Source: Ctenosaura bakeri (taxonomy: Eukaryota; Chordata; Lepidosauria; Squamata; Iguanidae). Taken from it: DNA of 64,000 nt. The number at the start of each line of letters is the position of its first letter. Within the stretch, counting starts at the first letter, position 1. Both the position numbers and the translations under genes were made by a program. Shown here piece after piece: positions 11,266 through 23,094 of this stretch. The notes beneath the pieces are model-generated. The model saw nothing but the letters and a program-made list of their open reading frames with translations. It did no database searches and had not been told where the DNA came from. The stretch lies in contig CAOLHI010002556.1 of assembly GCA_948474755.1 (NCBI GenBank), forward strand, positions 62,001 to 126,000, written 5' to 3'.

Positions 11266-12518
11266 CCAGAGCCTCCCAAAGAGGGCCCCTTCTGTCTCAG
11301 CAACTGGGTATCTCTCTCTGTAGGCTGCTGCTCTCCTTCCTCTTTCGCTTGCCCAGGCCCTCCCCTCCCTTCTCCATCTTGACCTGCATGTCAGCTCCAG
11401 AGTTAATCATTCATCAGCATGATAATTTACCTATTTTTATTGGTTGCTAGGATCTGGTTTTTGAAAGGAGACCAAAAAAAAAAGGGGGGGACCTTTGAAA
11501 TGTGAAGTAGAAAAGAAAACATCTTTCTGCCTTCGAGCACTTTTCCCTGGATACAAATGTTTTCATGTAACAGACCTGTCTTGTGAATTATAGACGAAAT
11601 ATATTTTCAAGTGGGTGACCCAAGTCAGAGAAATGTATCATAAGGGCTGCAGGAAAAGGTTGAGGAGATACCTGTAAAGGGAGGGGAAAGTGAGAGAATT
11701 AAAACAGTTTTTAAGTTTAGAAAAAGAATGGGACGGTTATTTTCATTGATTTAATTCGGCACAAAATGTGGGGCGTCCCTGTCCTGCCGGGACCCCACTT
11801 TGGAGGCATACGCACGTGCACATGGGGAGATAAGTCTCTAGTTAGAGAGAGAAAAAGTTGGGCTTTAAAGCTTTCAAAACAAATAATGCGGATTGCGACA
11901 CTGCAAAGCTATGTTGAGAAAGCCAGCGCAAGAAAATTCCCAGCAGTCTCTTCTGCCCCACCCCTCCCCCTTCGGAGCTCTGGAGATTTTTACTGCCGTG
12001 CTTTCTCTCCCTTCCCTCTTCCCTCCTCTGCCTCTCCCCCCCAGCCACCACCCCCACACGTAGGCTTTTGGAGGGGGGGATCCTCCAGCCTGACTAGAAA
12101 ATCAGCCTTGTTTCCCCAGAAACCGCAGCTGCTGCTAGCAGAAAACACGTCAGGCTGGCCCTCCAACACGCACAGATGTGCCTTTGTAAATCCATATAAA
12201 TGCTGGGAAGGATTGCGTGCTGAGGACAAATATCCTCCCCTCAGAGGATGGGGCCAATGCAAATGGCAGGCCATTTCTCTTTTCTTAAAGGCATCCCTCC
12301 CTCCCTCTGAGCCGCCCCCCGCCCCGTTTTCCCCTTAATTGTTGTTTGTTGCCTTAGGGTTAGGGCTTGGGGGTTTTGTTTTCTAGTTCAACCTTTCATA
12401 AATTTGGGAGTCACGCATAAAAAGCTAAGGCAGCTAAACCCCGTCCCCACATCGCTAGGGTTATTTCTTCCTTCACAGGCGTCGGTTAGTTTTTACTTTT
12501 CTCCTCGTCTCATTTTGC

Positions 12519-12558
12519 GCTTAAATATATATATATATATGTATATGTATATTTAAGC
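12519..12558. repeat. 40-bp AT palindrome in the CpG island
   Basis: The left end gcttaaatatat and the right end atatatttaagc are inverted, with a TA-repeat centre broken by gtatatgta. It could extrude as a cruciform. Dinucleotide expansion within a small palindrome is the simplest origin. Confidence 0.75.
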
Positions 12559-13109
12559 CTATGTATACACACACATACACACAAGATACATACTATGCGT
12601 ATGCCACTTTTGAAGATGAATTCGCCTGTTCACTGAGGACTCGCAGAAACAGACGGTGGCAGGAGGGGGAGGGGGGAACTTGTTTGGAAAGTTTCTGCTG
12701 ACATAAGAGGATCCTCAAAATAAAACGTTGCTTTCGGGTTTACTGCAAAGCAAGGAGCCTTGTTTATCGTGCCATCTTTTAGGCACACAAATCCACCCTC
12801 ATCTGCCTCGCTTACACCCCCCCGCCCCACTCTTTCCAACCCCTCTTCGGAGTCTTCCCTGCTCCTTCCCTCCCCCTTTTAATATAACTTCCAGGCGGAT
12901 GAGTTGCAGCTCGTTCTGCGTAATTAAAATGAGTGGATGATGGTTGAAAGAGGATGGAAAATAAGATTGGGGTGGGGGGAGGAAGGGAGGCTGGCTGGCT
13001 GAGGGAGGAAGCCGTAAGAGCGCTGGAGCGCTACTGCTGAAGCAGACAAAAACAGGTCTGGTTGATCTGCGGCGGGGGAGGGGACGGCGCCCTGCCATTG
13101 GCTCTTTTC

Positions 13110-13300
13110 TAGGCTCCAGAGCAGCTGTGGGAGCGGAGCGCAGGATGGCAGTTACTGCTGAGGCACTTTGGTTCCATTTGTTTAATAGCTGCTACTCGGA
13201 GCCAAATGCAGCCTCATCAACCTTGACTGGCGGGAAAACCGACTCAGGGCATTTCGGTGGCTTGTAAAGCAGAGCTCCGTCTACGCCTGCAAACCCCCCC
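13110..13300 (+). other. Probable 5' exon of an unrecognised gene
   Basis: Starting about 10-30 bp after the inverted CCAAT box, this stretch has mixed-codon composition, retained CpGs and no repeat signature, as expected of a first exon. It contains the 40-codon ORF described separately. No strong GTRAGT donor is obvious before 13300, so the 3' border is unknown. I could not match it to a gene from memory. Confidence 0.35.
13145..13267 (+). CDS. Small ORF, 40 codons, in the candidate first exon
   Basis: The start has A at -3 and G at +4 (aggATGg), a strong vertebrate initiation context. The predicted peptide begins MAVTAEALWFHLF and ends in TAA at 13265-13267. It has no signal peptide, membrane segment or known domain that I recognise. 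It could be an upstream ORF in a 5' UTR, the start of a protein whose real exon splices out before the stop, or chance. The GC-rich setting makes chance openings more likely, which lowers confidence. Confidence 0.25.
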   Translation: MAVTAEALWFHLFNSCYSEPNAASSTLTGGKTDSGHFGGL

Positions 13301-13303
13301 CTT

Positions 13304-13332
13304 TTTTTCTCTCTCTCTCTCTCTTTCTTTCT
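13304..13332. repeat. Pyrimidine tract with (TC)n
   Basis: A run of T followed by ctctctctctctct and further pyrimidines at the downstream edge of the CpG island. Simple repeat. Confidence 0.8.
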
Positions 13333-13420
13333 CCTTTGCCCTTTTCTCTTAGGGCTGGCTTTGGGTTTTCCAAAATAGCCTATTCTAGCATTCGCCATTA
13401 TATTCTCCATAGAGAGGGTT

Positions 13421-16400
13421 CTTTCTCTGTAAATAGATACACATGTATCTTAGGGATAATTTAGAGTCCATAATAATAAAGGAAGCAAATGCTGGATTAC
13501 TGGCTGGAATGGATTGACCTCCAGCACCAGTATCTACCCTTTTTTCAGATTATGTTACTATATGTTAATCCTTTCCCCTCCCAGCAAAAAAAAGTCAAGT
13601 ATTGTTAGTCACCCTGGGTAGAACACTCTTTTCCTCTTAAATTGTCTGTTAACTTTCCTCAATCAGACTCTCTTTCATGGCCCTTGTGGATTAAACTGCT
13701 ATTGATAATAATGGGAGCAGGGCAGGTGGTCTGTGGTTGTGTTGATTCTGGATTTAGGAGGCCTGGGTCAGATTTCAAGCCTGAATTAAGATAGCTGTTT
13801 CCTATCTTGTACCCTTTTCCTCTTAACCAGAGGCTAATGGCCTTCTTCAAAGAGCTGAGGTGAAAACAACTACAACAGGGCAATATTGTAAACTTTGAGA
13901 ATCAGTGTTGTTGTGTGATACAAATAAAAATATTTTTTATATATTCCATCTCTATAAAAACGGTGTCACTGTTTGTACCTTTTATTGGATATGGGAGAAA
14001 ACTGCAAAGGAAAAGAAATGGCTTTGTATTTGTTACTGGCTGATGCAAGGTGTAAAAGTAAAACTTGGAAAGCATCTCTTACACCTCAGATTCTGAAGCT
14101 AACATTAGGGAGTATGTGGGAGGTTTTTTGTTTGTTTTAATCATAACAAAACCAAAAAGGATTTTACCACATTGACAGCAGATTTTGATAGACTCTTGTT
14201 AGGCTTTTGTTGTTGTTGTTGTTTTCATAGGTTACTTCATACTCAGGAGGAACCCAAGAGTTTAATTTTAAATTGAGTGCTACTTTTAACATCTCCCCCC
14301 CCCAAAGTGTCAAGTATGAAAACAAGTCACAAAACAGTATTCATACACCCCATCCCCCCCCCACTCTGATGTGTAGGAGGGACAAATGTTGTGACAGGGC
14401 AATTACTGCTTAGATGCTGTCAGTCTGCTCAGATGAATGCCTGTGTATTTGAATTTCTTCAGTGGTACCAAGTAGATTGGCATAGGTTAATAGGTTTAAG
14501 TCTGCAGAGAATCTTTAATTAAAGAAGCAAACTCATATTCTGTTCGTGAAACAGAAGCTTTTGTGTGTTGTGGGTGGGGCTAAATACCTCTAAAATGCAA
14601 TGATAATTGAATAGTGTATTGGAAGAAGTGCAGCAAACACATTTGTCACTTCATTGGTGGAAAAGTGCAGTCTGAGGATCTTATTTTTAGGAAAACTTTC
14701 CAATTTGTTCTTTCCCTCCCCCCTACTATTGCACTGCTAGACTGACACCCACTGGTAACAGCCTGTGTTCACTGCTGCACAGTAAATCTCTTGAGCAAAA
14801 ATTAACTATTTTGTTGAGTTTGGACTTAACCTGCAATTTAAATTAAATTTAAAATTAATTTTAGAAGAAAAAGTCACAAAACTGCACTTTATTTCAGTAT
14901 ACATTTTGGGCAGCAGACATTTGGCTGTTCCTTTAGTGAGAAAATAAATTGTATCTGTAGCAATTCCTTGAACCCCATTTACTATATATATTTTATATGT
15001 AATATTTTACTGTGTATTGAGAGAGAGAGGCTTGATTGTCAAGTTTTCTAATAAGTCTATATGACTACTAACTTGAATTACAGCAAGGTGAAGGCAAGGG
15101 CTTCTACTTGTATCAAATGTATAGGTCATTTTATATTGAGGTAATGCGGCTTATTTTACCAAAATTCACTTATTCAAATACTAAAATCAGAGCTTTAGTT
15201 TAAGCAACAACCCAGAAACACAACCACGCAGTAGTAGATTGTACTGGTTATCAAACACACTTATATCCAAGCTTCTTAATTACATTAGATTTGGAACTTG
15301 GGATATTATGAAAAACATGCTTTGGATACCACTTACTACATGTTACTTTTCTGATTAACATGCTACTAATATGTTACATATGTGTACCTATTCTCACCCC
15401 AAATGTTTAGACGTAATGTGTAAACATTAATCAGTTTTTGCACATGTAACTTATACACGAACAGTTATTGCTAGTTGTTACATTATTTTGCTAAAGTATT
15501 GGTGTTTCTTCCATCTTTTACCCCAAAGTCATACGTTACTGGTAGCATCATTACTTGCAATGTGTTACTTCCAGGGCCTGTTTAATTACAGTCTTGTGAG
15601 CGAAGTAAAATTGTACCTGTTTATGTTTTTGACAACAGAGGTATATGATGTGTCCTATATTCAGAAAAAAATTGTTTGGCATGGAAAGCCTCAGAACTAG
15701 ACAGGTATCTGTAAACTCCTTAGAAGAATAATTATATTAGCGATGACTAGCTTCCTCTTGCTTTTGAACTACACAGTCTTCATTTGCAAGAACTACCTTT
15801 TTGTTAAAAAAAAAAAAAGTGTGTGCAGTACATTTGTATGCATGAAATGGACTCTAGAAAACATGAAAGTGTTGAAAAGATCTGCCAAGGCTAGATAGTC
15901 TGGAGATTAAAGCAGTAGCCTTTCACCTTTGAGCGTGCACTTTGAGTCTTTCCTCAAAGCCCATGTAAAATGAGCTGCTTGGTCTAAGCTCAGTCTTCAG
16001 TGCTCCCACCCTAGAGTACAAAACTGATGCAGACTTCATAATTGGAGAATATAGATCCAGTTATGGGGTTTGAGAAGTGTCTAGGGTACATTGTGAAGTG
16101 TTTACACCTCCATTATCTTTATGGATTTTTACACATGTAGGGAGATAAAGTAATGAAAAATTCTTTCTACAGAGACTACAAAACCTCCTGCTTTTCACAT
16201 TGGATAATCTCATGTGCATCTCTGAGCCTGTGCTTTAATGCTGTGTGTTAATGTGAATGCCAGAATTTATTAGCTATCTATTTATTTAATTTGTGTTAGT
16301 AAAAGGTGATCACACACATACACCTTAAGTGTAAAAGATGATTATTCGAAGAGGACTGTATTTTTGTTTGTTTGTTTTTTAAAAAAACATCATTAGGTTC

Positions 16401-18060
16401 TTAACAATTTATTTAATGGATCTGCTTTCATTTAGAAAAAAGTGGTAGTTTCATTGACATGGTCAGATGGTCAAAGTTGGGGTCGGGAAGGAAAATCCTT
16501 CTGTAATAGTGTATGATTTAGCTTGCCTTTTGTCATTAAAATTGTTTATTCTGCTGAAATCAATTTATATATGATATAGCATTTTCTCTCAGAATAAAAA
16601 GCTGTTTTTTGATTTTGTAACTGAGGAATATGAGTTATCTAAGGCATTTAGAAACTATCTGGAATGTGTCATAAAAGGTTGCATTTGTATTTTTTTTACA
16701 TATCTAAGGAGACAACGCATTGAGAAACCTTTGTGAAGCCATACTATTCTTTTTTTTTTTTTAAGCCACTGATGGATAGATACCAAGTGCAAACACAATT
16801 TATCTTGTTCTACCTTTGATGTGCACACTCAGTTTTCTTAGAAGTTCTAACCCCATCTGTACAATTCTCTGATGCAGCCTTTTTGCATTTCCTATGATAT
16901 CCAATCTTCAGTACAGGAAATAGGATGTTAACACCAGTTTCTTAAATTGTTTTCCACTCTGAACATACATTGTACATATCTACTGTAATTACATAAGTAT
17001 GTTATTTTCATAACTGACTACCAAAAGTTGCATCTCCTGGGCAGATCATCCTCTCTTTCCACAAATATGCCATCTAAGCTGGCCACAATAATAGATCCAG
17101 TGCTATATGAAAACGTCACATTAGAAAACAGTTTAAATCTATTTTAAATGAAAGCATCTTGTGTTGACCTGTGTCATAACTTAGCAGTTATTCAAAAATC
17201 AGATCTTCAGCCTTCAGAATGCAAGGAAGCAAAATGTTAATGTTATCCTCTGATTCTTTTTTACTTTTATTTTAATTAAACGTCACTATTATCTGTGCTA
17301 TATTTTCATCTAAGAAACAGATAAGCCTGCACTATGATCAACTAATAGCAGTCATAGCATAAAACCCATAAGCCCCAAGGCCTGATCTTACAGTAAGAAG
17401 TGTCATTATTGGGGAAAGAGATTGCGGTGAACTGTAGATTAGGGTGTATAGCATGTTTGGCTTCACATAATTTCTTGGTGCTTGTGTGTTTCTGGAGAAT
17501 GGAAGGAAGGATAAATTCAATTTATTGTAGCCTAGGAAAGGTCAATGCAGATTGAAGCTAAGTGTATCTAAAACTGGAACTTTGGTTAGAGCCTGAACTT
17601 CAGTACAAATCCTTTGACGTAGAAGGGCCCACTTTAGTAGACTCCTAAAACTGTAGAGCATACTTATAATAAACCTTTCCCTACTTGAGGAGTGTGAACT
17701 CACCAAAATTTCCTCTCAAATATACTCTCTGGCTTTGCCTTGGTTTGCCTTGGTTCTGTGAAGAGGCCATTAGTGAATTAATCTGTCTATAAGGGAACAG
17801 AAGTAAATGAGACTGAAAGAACTTGAGGTTTTCCAGTTGAAATGTAGCCTCTTTTTCTTGCTGTCTGCACACTGGTAGTTTAATAAGTTGTATATTACAC
17901 TCCTGGAGCAGTGAAAGCAGGAAATCGTTTGGTAGTATATGCAGAGGCACAGAGAAGTAAACTGTAATCCAAGGCATATTGGTTTTGTGGGCCTCCATCC
18001 CCATCCAAATGTGGCCTGTGATGAACAGCATAATATATTTACATACATGGAATCTAAACT
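13421..18060. other. AT-rich, intron-like sequence
   Basis: No gene, SINE or LINE that I can name over about 4.6 kb. Poly-C runs near 14300 and 14350 and poly-T or poly-A runs near 15805 and 16750 are simple sequence. A 9-bp doubling tgccttggt lies near 17742-17762. The low density of recognisable repeats is compatible with constrained regulatory intron DNA, but I cannot show conservation. Confidence 0.45.
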
Positions 18061-18099
18061 ATGTTGTTTATTATGTAGCATTTAATAGTGATAAATTAT

Positions 18100-18560
18100 T
18101 AATTAGACACCAAAAGTGCTAATACTCTCAGTAAGGTAAGCCTACTTTAATGGAAGGCAAAAGGAATATTTTACAATCTCAGGAAATTGCAATCATTATA
18201 GCACCTATGAACATCATTTGTGATTACCAAAATTAAGAGCAGAAATCATATTTGCATAATTGAAACAAAGTCCTTTATTATAATAATTAATTAATCATCT
18301 GGTACTTAAATGAGTAGCCTACTTGTATGACTTCTTTTTTGCTTTCATTTGGATGAGTTTAAAAGTTAAATTGTCAAAAGAAATTTGAGGGTACATTTCC
18401 CCATTTCAGTATGCTTAATTTGTGGTTGCTTGATGTGGCTGATATGTGTGGATATAACTGCATGTTGCTGTGGTAATGCATGTTTGCCAGAACCACTGTC
18501 TGTTCATGCTACAATTCCATAATTATGCTTCTGTAAGCAGCAAATAAAGGTTATTGGTAT
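18100..18560. promoter_or_regulatory. Candidate noncoding element with octamer and SOX-like sites
   Basis: The AT-rich block holds a perfect octamer ATTTGCAT at 18250-18257 and a SOX-type AACAAAG at 18264-18270, 6 bp apart on the same strand. TAATTAATTAAT homeodomain-type cores (around 18287-18297) and a second TAATTATGC word near 18519 are also present. It has no repeat signature. Site clustering suggests an enhancer; short motifs also arise by chance in AT-rich DNA. Confidence 0.3.
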
Positions 18561-18860
18561 TCTTTTCAAGCTGATTGATGGGAGGGGGCATGGATTTTTA
18601 CACCTCAAAAGTTTAGTTAGACTCCAGGTTGTTCAGTGGAAAAATTAAATACCCACACCTTGCTGTTGAGACCTGGTGTCCATATTGCATTCAACATCTG
18701 CATCTCTGGCCTTAAAGAGTCTCTTTACTTTGGAAGGCATAAACCCAGCTGGTGTTTTTATAGAACGATGGCATGACTGTTTAATAATGCAAGGCTATCA
18801 CTTCTTGCAGTGACCAACTACAACTTGAAAGTAATGACATTTTTTCAGATAATTGATATA

Positions 18861-19244
18861 CAGTCATCCCTCCACATTCACTAGGATTAGGGGCACAGGA
18901 CCCCTGTAAAAGTGGGGAAACCATGAATAACTCTAGGCCCTCCCAAACCATATTTAACACACAAAAAAGTATAATCACCATATTCAACCCACCATGGATT
19001 CCTTTGAGTTATCAAGGTTCCTTCCAAGGCAGAAGTGGGTGGCTGGTGGGGCTTACTGCCACCTCCACTGCTGCCCTACACCATTTTTAATAGGGAATTA
19101 CAAGCCTTGTTCGTAGTTTCTCAGACTCACGAGCCTTGCAGTCCCTATTAAAAATGGCATAGGGAGGCAGCAGAAGTGACAGGAAATAATCCGTGCATAA
19201 TCAAATCTGCAAAAGTGAAACCAGCAAATGTGGAGAGGTGACTG
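18861..19244 (+). mobile_element. Mariner/Tigger-like MITE, copy 1 (384 bp)
   Basis: It starts cagtcatccctccacattc and ends caaatgtggagaggtgactg, the reverse complement with few mismatches. The element is flanked by TA on both sides (18859-18860 and 19245-19246), as for Tc1/mariner elements. An internal inverted repeat catttttaataggga / tccctattaaaaatg lies near 19082-19160. No transposase. The copy at 51413-51806 is the same element in the opposite orientation. Confidence 0.82.
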
Positions 19245-20505
19245 TAGTTAATTGGTAGGAGACAAAAAAAAAAAGAGTCAAGTTACAGTTGTGAGGACAG
19301 TTCATTTTCATTCTTTCTTCTTGCTTATCTAGCTCATCAGGCTGATAGGGGAAAGAATAATCCAAATAAGGACGAGCAGAAAGTCCTTACCTAGTTTACT
19401 CATCTGGAGTAGGAGTAGCACATGTAGTATGATTCCAGCACCGATTAGGCAGGTGGTTTGGGGTAATATCCAGGTACTCTGGTTGGAAGTGAGAGCAAAC
19501 TAAAGGATCAGGTAGGGTCCTTTTCAGACATAATGCTTCTGGCTTCATAACCTGTGTTTAGGGAACTGGAAATGAGTGTCAGGCTCATGCATTACACTTT
19601 CTCCTTGTGCCAAAGCTCTGGTGCTTTGATCCTGATTAAAATGAACTCAAAACTTTTCCAAATCATGAGTGCTTTAATCCTTCTTAAAATAAACCACAGT
19701 GTCCCACTGAGGCTCACTTTTGACAAACTAAACATACTCTGAAACCACAATTCACTCCTGGCTAGTAAACTCGCCTTGAGACAGTTTCTTCTCCTAGACC
19801 ACAGATTACTGTGTTAATGCTAGGGTATGAGGTGAGTGAGGACTATATGAGCACAATGCTCTTTACTAGTTTTGGATTGTTGTATCCAGAGTTTGGCCCC
19901 AATTTTGCAGCATTGCAAAGCCTCCAGTGTCCCCGGACAATAGCAGTTACTTGAAAATGTAGTTCCTTTCAAATTTTGGCTATCCATTGCAGGAAGTTAT
20001 GGCCTTACATTATTAAATAGTCACCATCGTTCTTTGTCCAGAATCACCCCAACCCCCCTAAAATTTCCCCAAATGCCTTGGCTTGTTGTTGTTTTTAAAC
20101 TACTACTCCCCTGTTGGCTGAAAAGTGGTCCAAATTGGAACCAGAAGTGATGTGACATCCCTTCCAGTTTGGTGACAACATGCTGGTGTATCTAGCTTTA
20201 TCTGCACTACCACAGAGTAAAGGTATGACTCCAGAGAATGAGCTTCATCATGATGTTTGGCAAGTGAGCCAAGATTTAGCATGATGTCTGTGATGGGCTA
20301 CTTAGAGGCTGTTTTTCAATGTAAAACAGGGTGGGCAACTGCCAAGGGTTGAGGGGGCTGCATGACACCCTGTGAGACCTTGAAGCTTTGCTCTCATTGT
20401 CACACACTCAGTTTTGGGACCATTTTTTTTTCACTCCCAAAATAGCGGTACTCCCTAAAGCTATGGAGTGCCGTGGGCACTTTTTATGTGTCTAGGAAGC
20501 TTCTT
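19245..20505. other. No gene; possible hAT fragment
   Basis: Most of the stretch is anonymous. Near 20327 acagggtgggcaactgcc with gggggctgcatgac resembles a hAT terminus followed by a gggccgcat-type zone, and 20840-20885 (tgttgggagctgcatgc) may belong to the same element, split by later insertions. No gene signal. Confidence 0.35.
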
Positions 20506-20556
20506 TATACACATGCATGCATGCGTGCGTGCACGCGCGCACACACACACACACAC
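20506..20556. repeat. 51-bp perfect alternating purine-pyrimidine tract (Z-DNA candidate)
   Basis: From 20506 to 20556 every step alternates pyrimidine and purine, passing from TATACACATGC through a GCGTGCGTGCACGCGCGC core to (AC)n. Such tracts with a CG-rich core are the classic Z-DNA-forming type. It stands 15 bp from a large palindrome. Confidence 0.85.
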
Positions 20557-20570
20557 CACTTGTTTGAGAC

Positions 20571-20723
20571 CTAGGCCATTTCCACACTAGACTCTTATAG
20601 TGCTATTATTCCACTTTCAACATCCTATGGAATCCCCTCCCTAAACTGCAAAGCCCAGGATTCCATAGGATGTTGAAAGTGGAATAATAGCGCTATAACA
20701 ATCTAGTGTGGAAATGGACCTAG
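20571..20723. mobile_element. Near-perfect palindromic MITE, 65-bp arms
   Basis: The left arm 20571-20635 (starting ctaggccatttccacactag) and right arm 20659-20723 (ending ctagtgtggaaatggacctag) pair with only a few mismatches or single-base shifts, leaving a loop of about 23 bp. Such inverted-repeat elements are abundant in lizards. If transcribed it would fold into a long hairpin RNA. Confidence 0.85.
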
Positions 20724-21439
20724 AGAGGGCTTCTTTCCTGTCCAGGCATAGAAAATGAGAGAGAGGTGCAAAATAAGAAGCCTCTTTCCATTTTAGGGGG
20801 AAAATTACTATCAACTTTGGAGGAAGATTGGGAGGCACAGGATCCCTTAGGGCCTGCAAAACAATGTTGGGAGCTGCATGCACTCAACTGACCTCACTTT
20901 CCCTGCTGTTGGTGTAAGAGAACAAACCAGAGCCAAAAACATTGGATAAAAAATACCATGCAATAGCCAGGCATGGTATGAGTTATAATTTGCACAAATA
21001 GTGAGTATTTTGAGTCAACAAGCCACATTAGGCCTGTTTATTTAGATCTTATACTGAAACAGTATTCTGTCCAGTAAATGCTAAACTTTCTTTCTAGAAA
21101 TTTCCAAGTAAATAATACTGAAGTCTATACACTCTATACACTGTTCGAGGGCTTCTATTGAAGTCAATTGATGTTACTACTTAGTGATTCTTCCATAAAT
21201 GTTAACACAAATGATCTCACTCAGTGTCCTTAGGTGTATAAAAAAGAAATCCAGATATTCTGAATTTCACAATTTCTCTTCTTCCTGTACCTATATTCAT
21301 TAGTTTCAAAGACATACAGGCTGCATGACTAGAGGCATGATGTTCTTAGGTTACAAAAAATGATATGTATTAATTGCAATAGCAACTAATTAGTATGCAT
21401 CGTTCTTCAGAAAATATATTAATTAGAAAATTGGAAACT

Positions 21440-21520
21440 TCATTTAAATCAATTATTTAAATCAGGTCTTTTTTCTTGGATGATTTAAATCACTTTGATT
21501 TTAAATCAATCTACCCTGCC
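21440..21520. repeat. ATTTAAAT-rich dispersed repeat
   Basis: gatttaaatcactttgattt followed by taaatcaatctaccctg, preceded by aaatcaattatttaaatca. Palindromic atttaaat units in this order are a known interspersed motif in reptile and bird DNA. Boundaries are unclear. Confidence 0.45.
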
Positions 21521-21820
21521 CTGCTTGCCTGCATCCCACAGTTCCTTGTTAATTCTCCTCATTCTTCTTATTAGCATATGTAGAGAACACAGCAGCTCAA
21601 GGACATGACTTACTGAAACAGGCCTTCATTTGCTTAAACTTATGGTTAAATGCTTCATGTTGATATAAACCTTTCTTGCTGACTTCTATAGACATCTACA
21701 ATTGCCGACAAACAAGGAATTCATTTAAAATGCTTATATTTACCTGTATTTTAATGCAAATTCAAACACATTTGTTTTGGACACAGTTTGTATAGCCTAT
21801 TATATTCTGTGTACCTCTAG

Positions 21821-22090
21821 CAAAGAAAGGGGGAGCCTAACAGTGGACGTGCGGATTTTCTGTAACTGAAAGCAATTGTCATGAATAAGGTGGAAAATGC
21901 TCCTGATGCTAGCATGCCAGTTCTAATGGGAGAAGTTCAGCTAGGCAGTGGACATTTCAGTGTGAAAACATTACAACAGTTGCTTTCCTTCCAGAAAGAA
22001 AACATAAAACCAGAGCAAACAAGTCTTCCAGGTTCATTTTCCCATCTAAATGAGGTCTGGTATACACTAAAATCTTGTGCGTTTTGCTAG
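21821..22090 (+). CDS. Candidate first coding exon or short gene, 69 codons
   Basis: A good splice acceptor (tctgtgtacctctag) ends at 21820. The ATG at 21881 has a G at -3, and the frame runs 69 codons to TAG at 22088-22090. The peptide has an even, soluble composition (GHFSVKTLQQLLSFQKENIK in the middle) and is more protein-like than other ORFs here. I do not recognise the family and see no membrane segment or signal peptide. A donor may lie inside (for example after ATGAG near 22053, gtctgg), which would make the last codons intronic. It lies about 8.7 kb downstream of the candidate promoter on the same strand. The 5S-type SINE body begins just after it. Could be chance. Confidence 0.3.
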
Positions 22091-22109
22091 AATATACTGT
22101 TGCGGATAG

Positions 22110-22240
22110 CACTGTGCTCAAAGGAAGGAACTGGTAAAATCACCCCTGAGTATTCCTTGGCTAAGAAAACTGTATGAAATTCATGGGGTCACCATAAGTC
22201 AATAGATGAGTTGAAAGCACATACGCATACACCACCATGC
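22110..22240 (+). mobile_element. 5S-headed SINE body and tail
   Basis: ggaaggaactggtaaaatca, cctgagtattccttggctaa, gaaattcatggggtcaccat and a CA-rich end match the body of the complete copy at 54860. The 5S head is missing or too worn. Confidence 0.65.
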
Positions 22241-23094
22241 TATGTATTTGTTCATCTCTGTAAACCATTATGGTTTGCAAAGGGACTGTGCTCATACTCA
22301 GTGGATACAAATGATAAAGATACAGTAACTAGTTCTTTCCAAACTTAGATCACAAAAATGATAGTAATAAATATGAGACTTTGATTATTTGCCATTATCA
22401 GAGCAGAATATTTATAGAGGGAGTTGGAAGGAATAAAAACCATTTGCCATCAGTGTAAATTGTGACAGAATAATTCACTGAAGGCCATTCAGGGAATTCC
22501 ATGACCGAGCAAGGACTGTGGTCTAAAACTTGCAAGTGTGAACAAAACATTCTAGCCACAGACTATTGCCCACAACTGCTAAATTACTGCACTGATATTT
22601 ATTGGTTCAGTGCTATAGATTTCTGATGACTTGCAGAAGACTAAGAAAGGGTTATCCCACCTTCCACAGAAATATTTGTGTGAAGGTTATATGTTCAGAT
22701 ATTTTAATTCTGACCCTTCAGTTGAAAAGAATGGAACGAAGACAAATGATCTGAAATTTTGCAATTTAACCTTGCTGTGTAAAATGGACAGCACAATCCT
22801 AGGAATTTATATTACACAGGCCCAAATGGGATGAATAAAAAGTTCCACAAGTGTATTTTTGGATTCTCATCTGTTTATCTTGATGGAGCTTGCAAAGGGA
22901 AAGTTCCCAATGTAAAAGTTATGCTCTAATAGGAAGTTAAAATTACAGTAAAGCCCCTCCTTACTTTCTGTGGGAATAGTTTAATTTTCTGTGATCATAC
23001 AGCAGGATTCCTCATGAGGACAACAGAGGTGTATATATATTTACACATGGATAGGTAGGATATATTTCAGAATCAAAACAGTTGATTGTGAAGG

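Larger units (their letters stand above)
11765..13420. promoter_or_regulatory. Candidate CpG-island promoter region
   Basis: This is the only sustained GC-rich, CpG-bearing stretch of the window that is not a repeat. CpGs are frequent from about 11770, with dense groups at 13010-13030 (gagcgctggagcgc), 13069-13090 (gcggcggggg, gacggcgcc) and 13130-13280. GC-box-like runs lie at 13070-13086 and an inverted CCAAT box (CCATTGG) at 13095-13101, just before a probable transcribed region. A two-unit TTAGGG match (12354-12365) and pyrimidine runs are incidental. Direction is inferred as plus from the order of GC box, CCAAT box and ORF, and is not proven. The gene it serves was not recognised. Confidence 0.6.

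Noticed and set aside
11766..12338. 190-codon plus-strand ORF, the longest in the window
   Set aside because: It lies in GC-rich DNA where stops are scarce, is full of Pro/Ser runs from pyrimidine tracts, has no domain, and competing ORFs exist on the other strand.
12354..12365. Telomere-like TTAGGGTTAGGG
   Set aside because: Only two units in a GC-rich area; two copies are expected by chance in some places and no array is present.
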